Part shown: positions 52,645-61,486 of the stretch, in pieces
Layout of the letters: each line of letters starts with the position of its first letter
Position numbering within the stretch: the first letter of the stretch is position 1
NCBI RefSeq assembly: GCF_900475315.1
Contig: NZ_LS483369.1
Location: 1,364,001-1,428,000 of the forward strand
DNA from: Neisseria cinerea
Lineage (GTDB): Bacteria > Pseudomonadota > Gammaproteobacteria > Burkholderiales > Neisseriaceae
DNA length: 64,000 bases
Direction of reading: 5' to 3'
Position numbers and translations under genes: made by a program
Notes under the pieces: model-generated
The model's database searches: none
What the model was told of the DNA's origin: nothing
What the model saw: the letters and a program-made list of their open reading frames with translations, nothing else

Positions 52645-53735
52645 CCCGTATCGCCATCCTCGGCGGCGGCCTCTCAGGAAGGCTGACCGCACTGCAACTT
52701 GCAGAACAAGGTTATCAGATTGCACTTTTCGACAAAGGCACCCGCCAAGGCGGACACGCCGCCGCTTATGTTGCCGCCGCCATGCTCGCGCCTGCGGCGG
52801 AAGCAGTCGAAGCCACGCCTGAAGTCATCAAACTGGGCAGGCAGAGCATTCCGCTTTGGCGCAACATCAGAGGCCGTCTGAAAACGCCTGCCATGATGCA
52901 GGAAAACGGCAGCCTGATTGTGTGGCACGGGCAGGACAAACCATTATCTAGCGAGTTCGTCCGCCATCTCAAACGCGGCGGCGTGGCGGATGACGAAATC
53001 GTCCGTTGGCGCGCCGACGACATCGCCGAACGCGAACCGCAACTCGGCGGACGTTTTTCAGACGGCATCTACCTGCCGACCGAAGGCCAGCTCGACGGGC
53101 GGCAAATATTGTCTGCACTTGCCGACGCTTTGGACGAACTGAACGTCCCTTGCCATTGGGAACACGAATGTGCCCCCGAAGACCTGCAAGCCCAATACGA
53201 CTGGCTGATCGACTGCCGCGGCTACGGCGCAAAAACCGCTTGGAACCAAGCCCCCGAACACACCAGCACCTTGCGCGGCATACGCGGCGAAGTGGCGCGG
53301 GTTTACACACCCGAAATCACGCTCAACCGCCCCGTGCGTCTGCTCCATCCGCGTTATCCGCTCTACATCGCCCCGAAAGAAAACCACGTCTTCGTCATCG
53401 GCGCGACCCAAATCGAAAGCGAAAGCCAAGCCCCTACCAGCGTGCGTTCCGGGCTGGAACTTTTATCCGCGCTTTATGCCGTCCATCCTGCCTTCGGCGA
53501 AGCCGACATCCTCGAAATCGCCACCGGCCTGCGCCCCACGCTCAACCACCACAACCCCGAAATCCGTTACAACCGCGCCCGACGCCTGATTGAAATCAAC
53601 GGCCTTTTCCGTCACGGCTTCATGATTTCCCCCGCCGTAACCGCCGCCGCCGTCAGATTGGCAGTGGCACTGTTTGACGGAAAAGACGCACCCGAACGTG
53701 ATGAAGAAAGCGGTTTGGCGTATATTGGAAAATAA
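52641..53735 (+). CDS. thiO: Glycine oxidase ThiO-like flavoprotein
   Basis: A 364-residue FAD-dependent amine oxidase that oxidises glycine to the imine used in thiazole synthesis. The FAD motif GGGLSG is at residues 8-13, with an AAMLAPAAE block and, at the C-terminus, GLFRHGFMISPAV. Translationally coupled to cytX. It holds both an AG-type uptake sequence (AGGCCGTCTGAA, 52871-52882) and an AT-type one (FSDGIY), a mosaic of dialects. Confidence 0.92.
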   Translation: MTRIAILGGGLSGRLTALQLAEQGYQIALFDKGTRQGGHAAAYVAAAMLAPAAEAVEATPEVIKLGRQSIPLWRNIRGRLKTPAMMQENGSLIVWHGQDKPLSSEFVRHLKRGGVADDEIVRWRADDIAEREPQLGGRFSDGIYLPTEGQLDGRQILSALADALDELNVPCHWEHECAPEDLQAQYDWLIDCRGYGAKTAWNQAPEHTSTLRGIRGEVARVYTPEITLNRPVRLLHPRYPLYIAPKENHVFVIGATQIESESQAPTSVRSGLELLSALYAVHPAFGEADILEIATGLRPTLNHHNPEIRYNRARRLIEINGLFRHGFMISPAVTAAAVRLAVALFDGKDAPERDEESGLAYIGK

Positions 53736-53740
53736 GCTTG

Positions 53741-53752
53741 AGGTCGTCTGAA
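53741..53752 (+). repeat. Foreign-dialect uptake sequence (AG-muc type)
   Basis: AGGTCGTCTGAA exactly, the dialect of the N. mucosa group, right after the thiO stop. Confidence 0.8.
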
Positions 53753-53786
53753 AACGTCGCGTTATCAGTTTTATAAAAGTAACAAT

Positions 53787-54245
53787 ATGAATTTAGAAAC
53801 CAAAATTCCGCCGCCAGCGATATGTTTTATTTGTGCGTTGTTGATGTACATCTCTGCACAAGTGTCGGCATTGGCCGGCATATTGCCGCGCTTTCCTATA
53901 TTGCTGTCGGTTGTTTTCATGGTGTTTGGGACTCTGTTGAGCGTATTAGGTGTGTGGGCGTTTCGCCGTGTGCGCACGACCGTCAGCCCACTCAACCCCG
54001 AACAAACCGAACACTTCGTTTCAGACGGCGTGTACCGCTTCAGCCGCAACCCGATGTATGCGGGTATGGGCTGTTGGCTGGTTGCATGGGCAGGCTATAT
54101 GGCGCACCCGCTGCCGTGGTTGTTTTTGGCTGCATTTGTTGTCTATATGACACGCTTTCAAATCATGCCCGAAGAACGCGTTTTGGCGCGAAAATTCGGT
54201 GCCGAGTACGAAGCGTACTGCCGACACGTCCGCCGTTGGTTATAA
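53787..54245 (+). CDS. Isoprenylcysteine carboxyl methyltransferase-like membrane protein
   Basis: A 152-residue protein with three or four helices and the ICMT/PEMT signature at the C-terminal end: GVYRFSRNPMYAG then a hydrophobic segment and EERVLARKFGAEYEAYCRHV. It uses SAM to methylate small or lipid substrates; substrate unknown. It interrupts the thiamin genes and is bracketed by AG-muc-type uptake sequences (53741, 54313), which marks it as an import. A short AT-like uptake sequence (TTTCAGACGGCGT) lies inside, read as VSDGV. Confidence 0.82.
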   Translation: MNLETKIPPPAICFICALLMYISAQVSALAGILPRFPILLSVVFMVFGTLLSVLGVWAFRRVRTTVSPLNPEQTEHFVSDGVYRFSRNPMYAGMGCWLVAWAGYMAHPLPWLFLAAFVVYMTRFQIMPEERVLARKFGAEYEAYCRHVRRWL

Positions 54246-54312
54246 AAGCGAAAGCTTCCCATCAAGTATCGCCCGTCTTCTGCTCTACGGCATGAATGTG
54301 AATACCCGATGT

Positions 54313-54324
54313 TTTAGACGACCT
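54313..54324 (-). repeat. Foreign-dialect uptake sequence (AG-muc type, one mismatch)
   Basis: On the minus strand AGGTCGTCTAAA, one base from AGGTCGTCTGAA. With the copy at 53741 it brackets the ICMT-like gene. Confidence 0.65.
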
Positions 54325-54357
54325 TTATTGCTCCGTAAGAAATGAAAAGGACACCCC

Positions 54358-54975
54358 ATGACCTTCCCACCCCTAAAATCCCCGCTTAAACTCTACGCCG
54401 TTGTTCCCACCGCCGATTGGGTCGAGCGCATGGTCAAAGCAGGTGCCGACACGGTGCAACTGCGCTGCAAAACCTTGTATGACGATGAATTAAAACGTGA
54501 AATCGCCCGCTGCGTCGCCGCCTGTCAGGGCAGCCGTACGCAGCTTTTCATCAACGACCACTGGCGCGAGGCGATAGAAGCGGGCGCATACGGCGTGCAT
54601 CTCGGACAGGAAGACATGGACACCGCCGACCTTGCCGCCATCGCCGCCGCCGGTTTACGTTTGGGTTTGAGTACGCACTCCGTCGCCGAACTCGACCGCG
54701 CCTTGTCCGTACATCCCAGCTATGTCGCCAGCGGCGCGATTTTCCCGACCACGACCAAACAAATGCCCACCGCTCCGCAAGGTTTGGACAAACTGCGCGA
54801 ATATGTGAAACAGGCAGGCAGCACGCCCGTCGTCGCCATCGGCGGCATCGATTTGAACAACGCCCGAGCCGTCCTTGCCACTGGTGTTTCCTCACTCGCC
54901 GTCGTCCGTGCCGTGACCGAAGCCGAAAATCCCGAAGCCGTGGTTAAAGCGTTTCAGGCTTTGTGGGATGAATGA
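54358..54975 (+). CDS. thiE: Thiamin-phosphate synthase
   Basis: A 205-residue TIM-barrel enzyme that joins the pyrimidine and thiazole halves into thiamin phosphate. Blocks are LYAVVPT, GADTVQLRCK, FINDHWREAIEAGAYGVHLG, HSVAELDRA, SGAIFPTTTK and AIGGIDLNNA. Aaaagga is upstream. Preceded by the ICMT-like insert and followed by an AG-type uptake hairpin. Confidence 0.95.
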   Translation: MTFPPLKSPLKLYAVVPTADWVERMVKAGADTVQLRCKTLYDDELKREIARCVAACQGSRTQLFINDHWREAIEAGAYGVHLGQEDMDTADLAAIAAAGLRLGLSTHSVAELDRALSVHPSYVASGAIFPTTTKQMPTAPQGLDKLREYVKQAGSTPVVAIGGIDLNNARAVLATGVSSLAVVRAVTEAENPEAVVKAFQALWDE

Positions 54976-55006
54976 GGCCGTCTGAAAAACCAATTTCAGA
55001 TGGTCT
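54975..55006 (+). terminator. thiE terminator built from AG-dialect uptake sequences
   Basis: AGGCCGTCTGAAA and TTTCAGATGGTCT pair with two G-U wobbles. The AG dialect contrasts with the AT dialect used for most hairpins here. Confidence 0.7.
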
Positions 55007-55057
55007 AAGAAAGCGAAAAAGATTCAATTTACCGTGTAGGCAAAACTTAGCCCGCTA

Positions 55058-55164
55058 TATAGTGGATTAAATTTAAATCAGGACAAGGCGACGAAGCCGC
55101 AGACAGTGCAGATAGTACGGCAAGGCGAGGCAACACCGTACTGGTTTAAAGTTAAGCCACTATA
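55058..55164 (+). repeat. Correia element (short, internally deleted form)
   Basis: A 107-bp element with terminal inverted repeats TATAGTGGATTAAATTTAAA and, reversed, TATAGTGGCTTAACTTTAAA, interior GGACAAGGCGACGAAGCCGC, and TA at the ends, the target-site signature. It sits between thiE and thiS and ends 21 bases before thiS. Such elements can carry promoters, IHF sites and RNase III sites. Confidence 0.9.
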
Positions 55165-55185
55165 AATACAGAAAATCGAGAAAAC

Positions 55186-55380
55186 ATGAATATCATCTTA
55201 AACGGCGAACCCGCCGAACTTCGCGGCAAAACCGTTGCCGACCTCATCGCCCAAACCGCGCCGCAACAACCTTTTGCCGTCGCCGTGAATACCGGATTTG
55301 TCGCCAAAGGCACGTATGCGGAAACGGTTTTGAACGAAAACGACAAAGTCGATATTGTGCGGCCGGTAGTCGGCGGCTGA
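55186..55380 (+). CDS. thiS: Sulphur carrier protein ThiS
   Basis: A 64-residue ubiquitin-fold protein ending VVGG. The C-terminal Gly is adenylated by a ThiF-type enzyme and then carries sulphur for thiazole synthesis. It lies 21 bases after the Correia element and just before thiG. Confidence 0.93.
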   Translation: MNIILNGEPAELRGKTVADLIAQTAPQQPFAVAVNTGFVAKGTYAETVLNENDKVDIVRPVVGG

Positions 55381-55427
55381 ATGCCATCTGAAACCCCAAA
55401 GGCACGCCGCCGGCTTTCAGACGGCAT
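55381..55427 (+). terminator. Imperfect DUS pair between thiS and thiG
   Basis: ATGCCATCTGAAA (one base off) and TTTCAGACGGCAT with a 22-base loop start at the base after the thiS stop. It may attenuate thiG. Confidence 0.5.
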
Positions 55428-55455
55428 CGTATCCCAAACATATCAAGGAATTTTT

Positions 55456-56244
55456 ATGCTCACCCTATACGGAGAAACTTTCCCTTCACGGCTGTTGCTC
55501 GGCACGGCTGCCTACCCGACCCCTGAAATCCTCAAACAATCCGTCCGTATCGCCCAACCCGCGATGATTACCGTCTCGTTGCGCCGCGCAGGAAGCAGAG
55601 GTGAGGCACACGGTCAGGGATTTTGGTCGCTATTGGAAGAAAGCGGCGTGCCCGTACTGCCGAACACAGCAGGCTGCCAAAGCGTGCAGGAAGCGGTAAC
55701 GACGGCGCAGATGGCGCGTGAAGTGTTTGAAACCGATTGGATCAAACTCGAGCTCATCGGCGACGACGACACCTTGCAGCCGGATGTATTCCAGCTTGTC
55801 GAAGCGGCGGAAATCCTGATTAAAGACGGCTTCAAAGTACTGCCTTATTGCACCGAAGACCTGATTGCCTGCCGCCGCCTGCTCGACGCGGGCTGTCAGG
55901 CGTTGATGCCGTGGGCAGCTCCCATCGGCACGGGTTTGGGCGCGGTTCACGCCTACGCGCTGAACGTCCTGCGCGAACGCCTGCCCGACACGCCGCTGAT
56001 TATCGATGCGGGCTTGGGTTTGCCCTCGCAGGCGGCGCAAGTGATGGAATGGGGGTTTGACGGCGTATTGCTGAACACCGCCGTTTCCCGCAGCGGCGAC
56101 CCCGTCAACATGGCGCGCGCCTTCGCGTTCGCCATCGAATCCGGGCGGCTGGCATTTGAAGCCGAACCGGTCGAGGCTCGCACCAAAGCGCAAGCCAGTA
56201 CGCCGACCGTAGGTCAGCCGTTTTGGCATTCGGCGGAATATTGA
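55456..56244 (+). CDS. thiG: Thiazole synthase
   Basis: A 262-residue TIM-barrel enzyme that forms thiazole phosphate from deoxyxylulose phosphate, dehydroglycine and ThiS thiocarboxylate. The Schiff-base lysine is Lys97 in [11 protein letters not shown]. It ends with the PTVGQPFW block. ATG 55456 follows aagga; upstream in-frame codons are the uptake hairpin. Confidence 0.96.
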   Translation: MLTLYGETFPSRLLLGTAAYPTPEILKQSVRIAQPAMITVSLRRAGSRGEAHGQGFWSLLEESGVPVLPNTAGCQSVQEAVTTAQMAREVFETDWIKLELIGDDDTLQPDVFQLVEAAEILIKDGFKVLPYCTEDLIACRRLLDAGCQALMPWAAPIGTGLGAVHAYALNVLRERLPDTPLIIDAGLGLPSQAAQVMEWGFDGVLLNTAVSRSGDPVNMARAFAFAIESGRLAFEAEPVEARTKAQASTPTVGQPFWHSAEY

Positions 56245-56256
56245 AAAAGGCAGCGA

Positions 56257-56290
56257 AAATGCCGTCTGAAATGTGTTCAGACGGCATTTG
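56257..56290 (+). terminator. DUS inverted-pair terminator after thiG
   Basis: ATGCCGTCTGAAAT / TGTTCAGACGGCATTT, 12 bases past the thiG stop. The rest of 56291-56488 shows no gene. Confidence 0.82.
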
Positions 56291-56488
56291 TGTTTTCAGG
56301 ATACCGATAGTTTGCGGCTCACTTGCGGTAAAGGCATACGATAGGTAGACCTTGATATCCCGGCGTGAACCTTTATTAGGAAACGGGTACATAAAATATA
56401 CTGGACATCGTGCGCGCACCCTTTACAAAATATTTAATTTCTTTATTTTCATCATATTACAGAAAATATGTATTTATTTCTGATTTTT

Positions 56489-56518
56489 TATTGATAATTA
56501 TTATTATTAGCGTATAAT
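56489..56518 (+). promoter_or_regulatory. Fur-regulated promoter of nrrF
   Basis: TTGATA (56491-56496), 16-base spacer, TATAAT (56513-56518). The region tattgataattattattattag (a Fur-box-like tract) covers -35 and spacer, so iron-loaded Fur would block it. Confidence 0.8.
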
Positions 56519-56524
56519 TAAAAC

Positions 56525-56685
56525 CACTCGGAAGTCGTCAATTCCGAACCATTAAACACCGTATTCCCCATAATTCACTTTCACACTTGGAGTCTGCATA
56601 TACGAGACATACATTCCCTTTTTATATATCAGATACTCAAAACCGAAATGCCAAACCCACCGTAAAGGTGGGTTTGGCATTTCTC
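56525..56685 (+). ncRNA. nrrF: Iron-responsive small RNA NrrF
   Basis: A non-coding transcript of about 160 bases from the Fur-controlled promoter to a strong terminator (ATGCCAAACCCACC - gtaaa - GGTGGGTTTGGCAT, 56648-56680, then T-rich). The location between thiG and a SPOR-domain gene is where NrrF was described in meningococcus. It contains unpaired C- and A-rich stretches suited to pairing and Hfq binding. NrrF lowers sdhCDAB mRNA under iron limitation and, as reported in gonococcus, petABC. Confidence 0.88.
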
Positions 56686-56694
56686 CGTCTGCGG

Positions 56695-57558
56695 TTATTT
56701 GCAAGACTTAAAGTTCAGGCTCCCGTATGGGGACGTAATCTTGCGGATTTCGCGCGCGTCTTCATCATTAACGCCGGAAAACAAAACCGTCATGCGCGAT
56801 ACACTTAAGGATTCGTCCTGACCGTCGGATTCGGCAAAATGTTCGACAATGCGCGCACCTCCAAACCCCGCGCCGGCAAGCCGGTTTTGTAGCGTTTGGG
56901 CATTTTGGCGGCTGTTGCTCACACCCAGGCTCAATTCACCGTTAAGCGGTACGGCGTTAAAGCCTTGGGCAGACAATTCGGCCACCTGTCCTTCGGCATT
57001 GCCGGAAAGAGGCAGGACGACACGGTAGGTCTTGCCTCCGGGTTTTCTTTTGGCAGTGCGTTTTTCGACACTCCGGCTAGCAACGTGCGACCATTTGCCC
57101 AGAAGACCTTTAATCCGATGGTAGTCGTCTTCATCCATCGTGAGGCTTGCCTGAGCCGAACATGAAGCACGTCCATCCGGTGCGGCATTCATTTCACCGT
57201 TTTCCCCCTCTTCGCCTGCCTTTTCGGCGGCGAGTTTTTCTCGGCGTGCTTTTTCTTCACGCTGTTTTTTCTCCCTCAGTTTTTTCTGTTCCGCTTCTTT
57301 TTTCAAGCGCAACTGCTCTGCCTGTTCTTCGGTCAAAATATCGCTTGCACCAAGCAGTACGCCTGTATCCGATTCAGATGCCGTCTGAACGTCTGGCTCG
57401 TATTCCGGGGCTTCTAAAGCAACGGGACCGGTTGCCGGCATACTTTCGACAGCCTGTGTTTCCGATACGCTTGCCTGCTTCGGGGTCAGTTTGTAGCCTA
57501 CCGTACCGCCGAATACGGCAATATTAATCGCAACCAAAAGGATAAATAGCCATTTCAT
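56695..57558 (-). CDS. SPOR-domain inner-membrane protein
   Basis: A 287-residue protein: one N-terminal membrane helix (residues 3-21), an acidic linker, a highly charged coiled coil (EQAEQLRLKKEAEQKKLREK region), and a C-terminal SPOR domain (about 170-287, KTYRVVLPLSGNAEGQVAEL...). SPOR domains bind denuded septal peptidoglycan. Immediately after the birA-coaX gene (11 bases). Confidence 0.83.
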   Translation of the reverse strand: MKWLFILLVAINIAVFGGTVGYKLTPKQASVSETQAVESMPATGPVALEAPEYEPDVQTASESDTGVLLGASDILTEEQAEQLRLKKEAEQKKLREKKQREEKARREKLAAEKAGEEGENGEMNAAPDGRASCSAQASLTMDEDDYHRIKGLLGKWSHVASRSVEKRTAKRKPGGKTYRVVLPLSGNAEGQVAELSAQGFNAVPLNGELSLGVSNSRQNAQTLQNRLAGAGFGGARIVEHFAESDGQDESLSVSRMTVLFSGVNDEDAREIRKITSPYGSLNFKSCK

Positions 57559-57569
57559 CTCTGTATTCC

Positions 57570-59348
57570 CTAAATATGTTCATATTCCCTGCCTTCGGCG
57601 GCAATCATGTTCAACAACCCGTAAATAACGAGGTTGTCGACAACGCGCACGGTATTGGCTTCTAAAAACGCAGACGGCATGGCTTCTGCGACTTTTGCCG
57701 CACCGCCGCCGGTAATGATGACATCGACAGGCTTGCCTGCCCCGATTTTTTCTTTCAAACGGCCGTGCATCATCATAACCGAACCGCAAACCGCATCCAT
57801 CATACCGCTGGCGACGGCATTACCCGTCGTGGTCGGAAACGGATAAACTTTACCGACAGGACGGTTTAGATTGGCCGTTTTGACGGCAAGCGATTCTTTC
57901 ATTAGATGGAAACCGGGCATGATGGTTCCGCCGAGATAATGCCCGTCATCGGTGAGCGCATCAACCGTTACCGCTGTGCCGCAGCTGACGACGACGCAGG
58001 CATTTCGGCTGAAACGGCGGCTGCCCAATGCGTTAAACCAACGGTCGGAACCATGTTCTTCGGGATGACGGTAGTGATTGCGTATGCCCAAAGCCTGAGC
58101 GGAAGACGGCAGCCATTCGATTGTACTTGCAAGCTGTTCCTGAACCTGTGCCTTTTTTGATTCCCCGCACACGGCGCAACCGACAATACGGACACGGCCA
58201 TCCGCCCTTTCCGCCCACTCCGCGCCCAAACGGGACAAATCACGGTACGGTGCACGGCTGACTGCTGTAAATATGCCGTTTTCCACCCATGCCCACTTGA
58301 GCTGGCTGTTACCGCCGTCCAACAGCAAAAAACGTTCCGGTTCCCGCTTTCTCGGAACAGAGACCGGCCTATCGTCGGGACGCAGGCTGATTTCTCCGCT
58401 GACTACGGTTTGCCTGCCGTCTCCGGTATCCAGATGCAATATACCTTTCTCGTCCACACCGCTGACCGTACCTTCGCAAACGGTTTCGCCGTCGCGCAAA
58501 AGCAATACTGCCTTGCCGTGATCGCGGTTGGCCGTTTCATATTCCTTTAAAAATGGTGCAAACCCTTCTTCCGCATATTGTTCCAACACCGCATCCAACT
58601 CGGCCAACAACGTTTCCAACAACACGGTGGCATCCGCATTACCACGCTGCAATGCCGTCTGAAACAGCGATTGCACGGAAGCGGCATTTTCGACTTCCTT
58701 GGGCAGGACAAAATTGATGCCGATACCGATGACGGCAACCGTCTTGCCACCGACCCTGACCGTTTCGATAAGGATGCCGCCCAATTTATCGCGCCCGACA
58801 ACCAAATCATTGGGCCACTTAATCTGTACATCCAAACCTAAACGCAACAAAGCTCGGCGGCACGCCACTGCCGTTGCCAGCGACAGCGAACCCAACTCAT
58901 ACTGCGGCCGGTCAAACACCCAGCCGAAACTGAACATCAGGCACTCGCCCAAACGGTGCGACCATTTCCTCCCCTGCCGCCCCCTGCCCTTACTTTGCAG
59001 ATGAGCCACGCATAAGGCCTTATGTACTTTGTCCGGAGAAATCCGCGCCAGCTCCAGTATCTCATCGTTGCTGGAAACGCACTCGTGTTTCAATGCTGCC
59101 TGAAAACCCGACTTTTCCCCTAAAATACGCAAATTTTCAGCATTAAAAACCGCCAGCGGGCGCACCAGCCGCCAATAACCGTCATGCTGGCGCAGCAGTC
59201 CTCGTATATGCGCCGGCATCTGCTGCCAAAAACCGTTCAACTGATGCGGCCTCATATCCGCCATACGCGCCAGTTGCGAGACGTGTTGCGGCAAACCACC
59301 AGCAAGTTCTGCCAAAATCCGCCATTGCCGGGATTTTAAAACCATCAT
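57570..59348 (-). CDS. Bifunctional biotin-protein ligase / type III pantothenate kinase
   Basis: A fusion of about 592 residues. N-terminal winged helix ([20 protein letters not shown]), then BirA ligase (biotin loop [18 protein letters not shown]), then a CoaX-type type III pantothenate kinase from about residue 340 ([48 protein letters not shown]). The fusion is known in Neisseria. BirA loads acetyl-CoA carboxylase with biotin and CoaX starts CoA synthesis, so both ends serve acyl-CoA supply; coaD at 6084 acts later in that pathway. Start ATG 59348 overlaps hldC stop (ATGA). A translated uptake sequence reads LFQTALQ. Confidence 0.93.
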   Translation of the reverse strand: MMVLKSRQWRILAELAGGLPQHVSQLARMADMRPHQLNGFWQQMPAHIRGLLRQHDGYWRLVRPLAVFNAENLRILGEKSGFQAALKHECVSSNDEILELARISPDKVHKALCVAHLQSKGRGRQGRKWSHRLGECLMFSFGWVFDRPQYELGSLSLATAVACRRALLRLGLDVQIKWPNDLVVGRDKLGGILIETVRVGGKTVAVIGIGINFVLPKEVENAASVQSLFQTALQRGNADATVLLETLLAELDAVLEQYAEEGFAPFLKEYETANRDHGKAVLLLRDGETVCEGTVSGVDEKGILHLDTGDGRQTVVSGEISLRPDDRPVSVPRKREPERFLLLDGGNSQLKWAWVENGIFTAVSRAPYRDLSRLGAEWAERADGRVRIVGCAVCGESKKAQVQEQLASTIEWLPSSAQALGIRNHYRHPEEHGSDRWFNALGSRRFSRNACVVVSCGTAVTVDALTDDGHYLGGTIMPGFHLMKESLAVKTANLNRPVGKVYPFPTTTGNAVASGMMDAVCGSVMMMHGRLKEKIGAGKPVDVIITGGGAAKVAEAMPSAFLEANTVRVVDNLVIYGLLNMIAAEGREYEHI

Positions 59349-59851
59349 TTCCAACCCTCTGACGCACGGATTTTCTCCAGCGTTCCGGTTGTCGACGTTT
59401 GATGCAGGAAAGGAATCGAAAACACCTTACCTCCGCGCGCCAGCGTTTCCGCCGACCCGACAATCTTATCCACGGTCCAATCGCCGCCCTTGACTAAGAC
59501 CTCTGGTCTGACTGCCTCTATCAAAGCCGCCGGCGTATCCTCGTCAAACCATGTAACCAAATCCACACTTTCCAACGCGGCGACAACGGCGGCACGGTTT
59601 TCCAAACTATTGATGGGACGGTCGCCCCCCTTACCCAAACGGCGTACCGAAGCATCCGTATTCAAAGCCAGAATCAGGGCAGCCCCTTTCGAACGCGCCT
59701 GCGCCAGATAAGTAACATGACCGCGATGAAGGATGTCGAAACAGCCGTTGGTAAACACCAGCGGGCGCGGCAACCGAGCCAACCGTTCGGACAATGCCTC
59801 AGGCGGACAGATTTTCGATTCAAAATCAGGAACAGACCAATGGCCAACCAT
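59345..59851 (-). CDS. hldC: D-glycero-beta-D-manno-heptose 1-phosphate adenylyltransferase
   Basis: A 168-residue nucleotidyltransferase that makes ADP-heptose from heptose 1-phosphate for lipooligosaccharide. The motif [12 protein letters not shown] carries HxGH. It corresponds to the C-terminal half of E. coli HldE; the kinase half is a separate gene elsewhere. ATG 59851 has ggagg five bases away. It comes before birA-coaX with a four-base overlap. gmhB at 16860 precedes it in the pathway. Confidence 0.92.
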   Translation of the reverse strand: MVGHWSVPDFESKICPPEALSERLARLPRPLVFTNGCFDILHRGHVTYLAQARSKGAALILALNTDASVRRLGKGGDRPINSLENRAAVVAALESVDLVTWFDEDTPAALIEAVRPEVLVKGGDWTVDKIVGSAETLARGGKVFSIPFLHQTSTTGTLEKIRASEGWK

Positions 59852-60066
59852 CAAAGCCTCCGACAGAAACCATAAAAGACAGAAAAGCTACATGATACAG
59901 AAGCATATACGAAAGGCAAAGCCGAAGGCACACATGCCCCATCTAAAATACCCTTTCCCCACAGGGAAAACAGCTTCAGACGGCATATCCGCCGCACCAA
60001 TATGACTGATGCAAATAATGAGCACAAACGGAAAAAGACCTGTACTGAAAAGTACAGGTCTTTATC

Positions 60067-60143
60067 TGGGGTGGCTGATGGGGCTCGAACCCACGACAAC
60101 CGGAATCACAATCCGGGGCTCTACCAACTGAGCTACAGCCACC
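60067..60143 (-). tRNA. tRNA-His (GTG)
   Basis: Minus strand, anticodon loop in CGGATTGTGATTCCG (GTG), with the extra 5' G (position -1) and encoded CCA. Last of a three-tRNA cluster Pro-Arg-His. Confidence 0.95.
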
Positions 60144-60170
60144 ATAAAAACAGTTTGCAATCAAAAATCT

Positions 60171-60247
60171 TGGCACGCCCGACAGGAATCGAACCTGTAA
60201 CCCCCGACTTAGAAGGTCGGTGCTCTATCCGGTTGAGCTACGGGCGC
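60171..60247 (-). tRNA. tRNA-Arg (TCT)
   Basis: Minus strand, 77 bases, GCGCCCGTAGCTCAACC start; anticodon loop in CGACCTTCTAAGTCG (TCT); CCA encoded. Confidence 0.95.
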
Positions 60248-60271
60248 TCATGCCGATTCGTGCTGGTTGAT

Positions 60272-60349
60272 TGGTCGGGGCGGTGGGATTCGAACTCACG
60301 ACCCTCTGCTCCCAAAGCAGATGCGCTAACCGGGCTGCGCTACGCCCCG
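60272..60349 (-). tRNA. tRNA-Pro (TGG)
   Basis: Minus strand, 78 bases, CGGGGCGTAGCGCAGCC start; anticodon loop in TCTGCTTTGGGAGCAGA (TGG); CCA encoded. First of the cluster. Confidence 0.95.
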
Positions 60350-60363
60350 ACTTGAAGTTTTGA

Positions 60364-60392
60364 ATTGTACATACGGACGGAAAACACGTCAA
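60364..60392 (-). promoter_or_regulatory. Promoter of the Pro-Arg-His tRNA cluster
   Basis: Minus strand TTGACG (60387-60392), 17-base spacer, TACAAT (60364-60369), with an A/T-rich stretch upstream. The remaining gap to folD shows only a possible -10 (TGCGATAAT, 60526-60534) for folD. Confidence 0.8.
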
Positions 60393-60571
60393 CGCTTATT
60401 TTTAAAATCCTAATAAAATCTATTTAGTATTTTGATTTGTAAAAATATTTAACCAGATTCAAAATCCAAGCTCCATTTCCGGATAAATTTATTTTCGGCA
60501 TCCTGCTGTAAAAATATACGGAAAATGCGATAATTTTTAGCAATTTCTACCTGTTTAATAAAAGGACGGAC

Positions 60572-61426
60572 ATGTCGGCACAATTAATCAACGGTAAAGA
60601 AGTTTCACAAAAGCGTTTGGAAGCGGTAGCCGAAGCTGTGGCGAAACGCCAACGCGACAGCCTGCATACGCCTTGTCTGGCCGTGGTTTTAGTCGGAGAC
60701 GACCCTGCCAGCGCGGTTTATGTGCGCAACAAGAAAACAGCCTGCCAAAAATGCGGCATCAAATCGCTGTCGTACGAGCTGCCCGAAAAAACGCCGCAGG
60801 AAGAACTGTTGGCACTGGTTGACCGGTTAAATGCCGATCCCGAAATAGACGGCATCTTGGTTCAGCTGCCCCTGCCGAAGCACCTCGACAGCCAGGCGGT
60901 TTTAGAACGTATTTCGCCGGATAAGGACGTGGACGGTTTCCATCCTTACAATGTGGGCAGGCTTGCAGTCAAAATGCCGCTGATGCGCCCGTGTACGCCC
61001 AAGGGCGTGATGACGCTCTTGGAAGCTTACGGCATTGATCCGAAGGGGAAAAAAGCGGTCGTGGTCGGCGCATCCAATATCGTCGGCCGTCCGCAGGCAC
61101 TGGAACTGCTGCTGGCGCGTGCAACGGTAACAATCTGCCACAGTGCGACCGAAAATCTGGAGGATGAAGTTGCCGGGGCCGATATCCTTGTCGTCGGCGT
61201 AGGCATTCCGAACTTTGTCAAAGGCGAATGGATCAAACCCGGCGCGGTCGTTATTGATGTGGGCATCAACCGTCTGGACGACGGCAGCCTGTGCGGCGAC
61301 GTGGAATTTGAAACGGCAAAAGAACGGGCGGCGATGATTACGCCTGTTCCCGGCGGTGTGGGCCCGATGACAATCGCCACATTAATGGAAAATACCCTGC
61401 ACGCTGCTTCCCTGCACGATATGTAA
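60572..61426 (+). CDS. folD: Methylenetetrahydrofolate dehydrogenase / cyclohydrolase
   Basis: A 284-residue bifunctional cytoplasmic enzyme of one-carbon metabolism. Tyr50 and Lys54 (VYVRNKK) are the active-site pair. [16 protein letters not shown] is the NADP site and [13 protein letters not shown] ends the fold. Aaagga lies before the ATG. Confidence 0.97.
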   Translation: MSAQLINGKEVSQKRLEAVAEAVAKRQRDSLHTPCLAVVLVGDDPASAVYVRNKKTACQKCGIKSLSYELPEKTPQEELLALVDRLNADPEIDGILVQLPLPKHLDSQAVLERISPDKDVDGFHPYNVGRLAVKMPLMRPCTPKGVMTLLEAYGIDPKGKKAVVVGASNIVGRPQALELLLARATVTICHSATENLEDEVAGADILVVGVGIPNFVKGEWIKPGAVVIDVGINRLDDGSLCGDVEFETAKERAAMITPVPGGVGPMTIATLMENTLHAASLHDM

Positions 61427-61440
61427 GTATCAGGGAAATA

Positions 61441-61477
61441 AAAATGCCGTCTGAAAAGCCTTTCAGACGGCATTTTG
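61441..61477. terminator. DUS inverted-pair bidirectional terminator
   Basis: AAAATGCCGTCTGAAA / TTTCAGACGGCATTTT between the convergent folD and RDD genes. Confidence 0.87.
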
Positions 61478-61486
61478 TATGGCTGT

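Noticed and set aside
59095-59106. Possible Simonsiella-type uptake sequence (GCTGCCTGAA) in birA-coaX
   Set aside because: Only a partial match to the AGGCTGCCTGAA form and isolated; chance similarity is likely.
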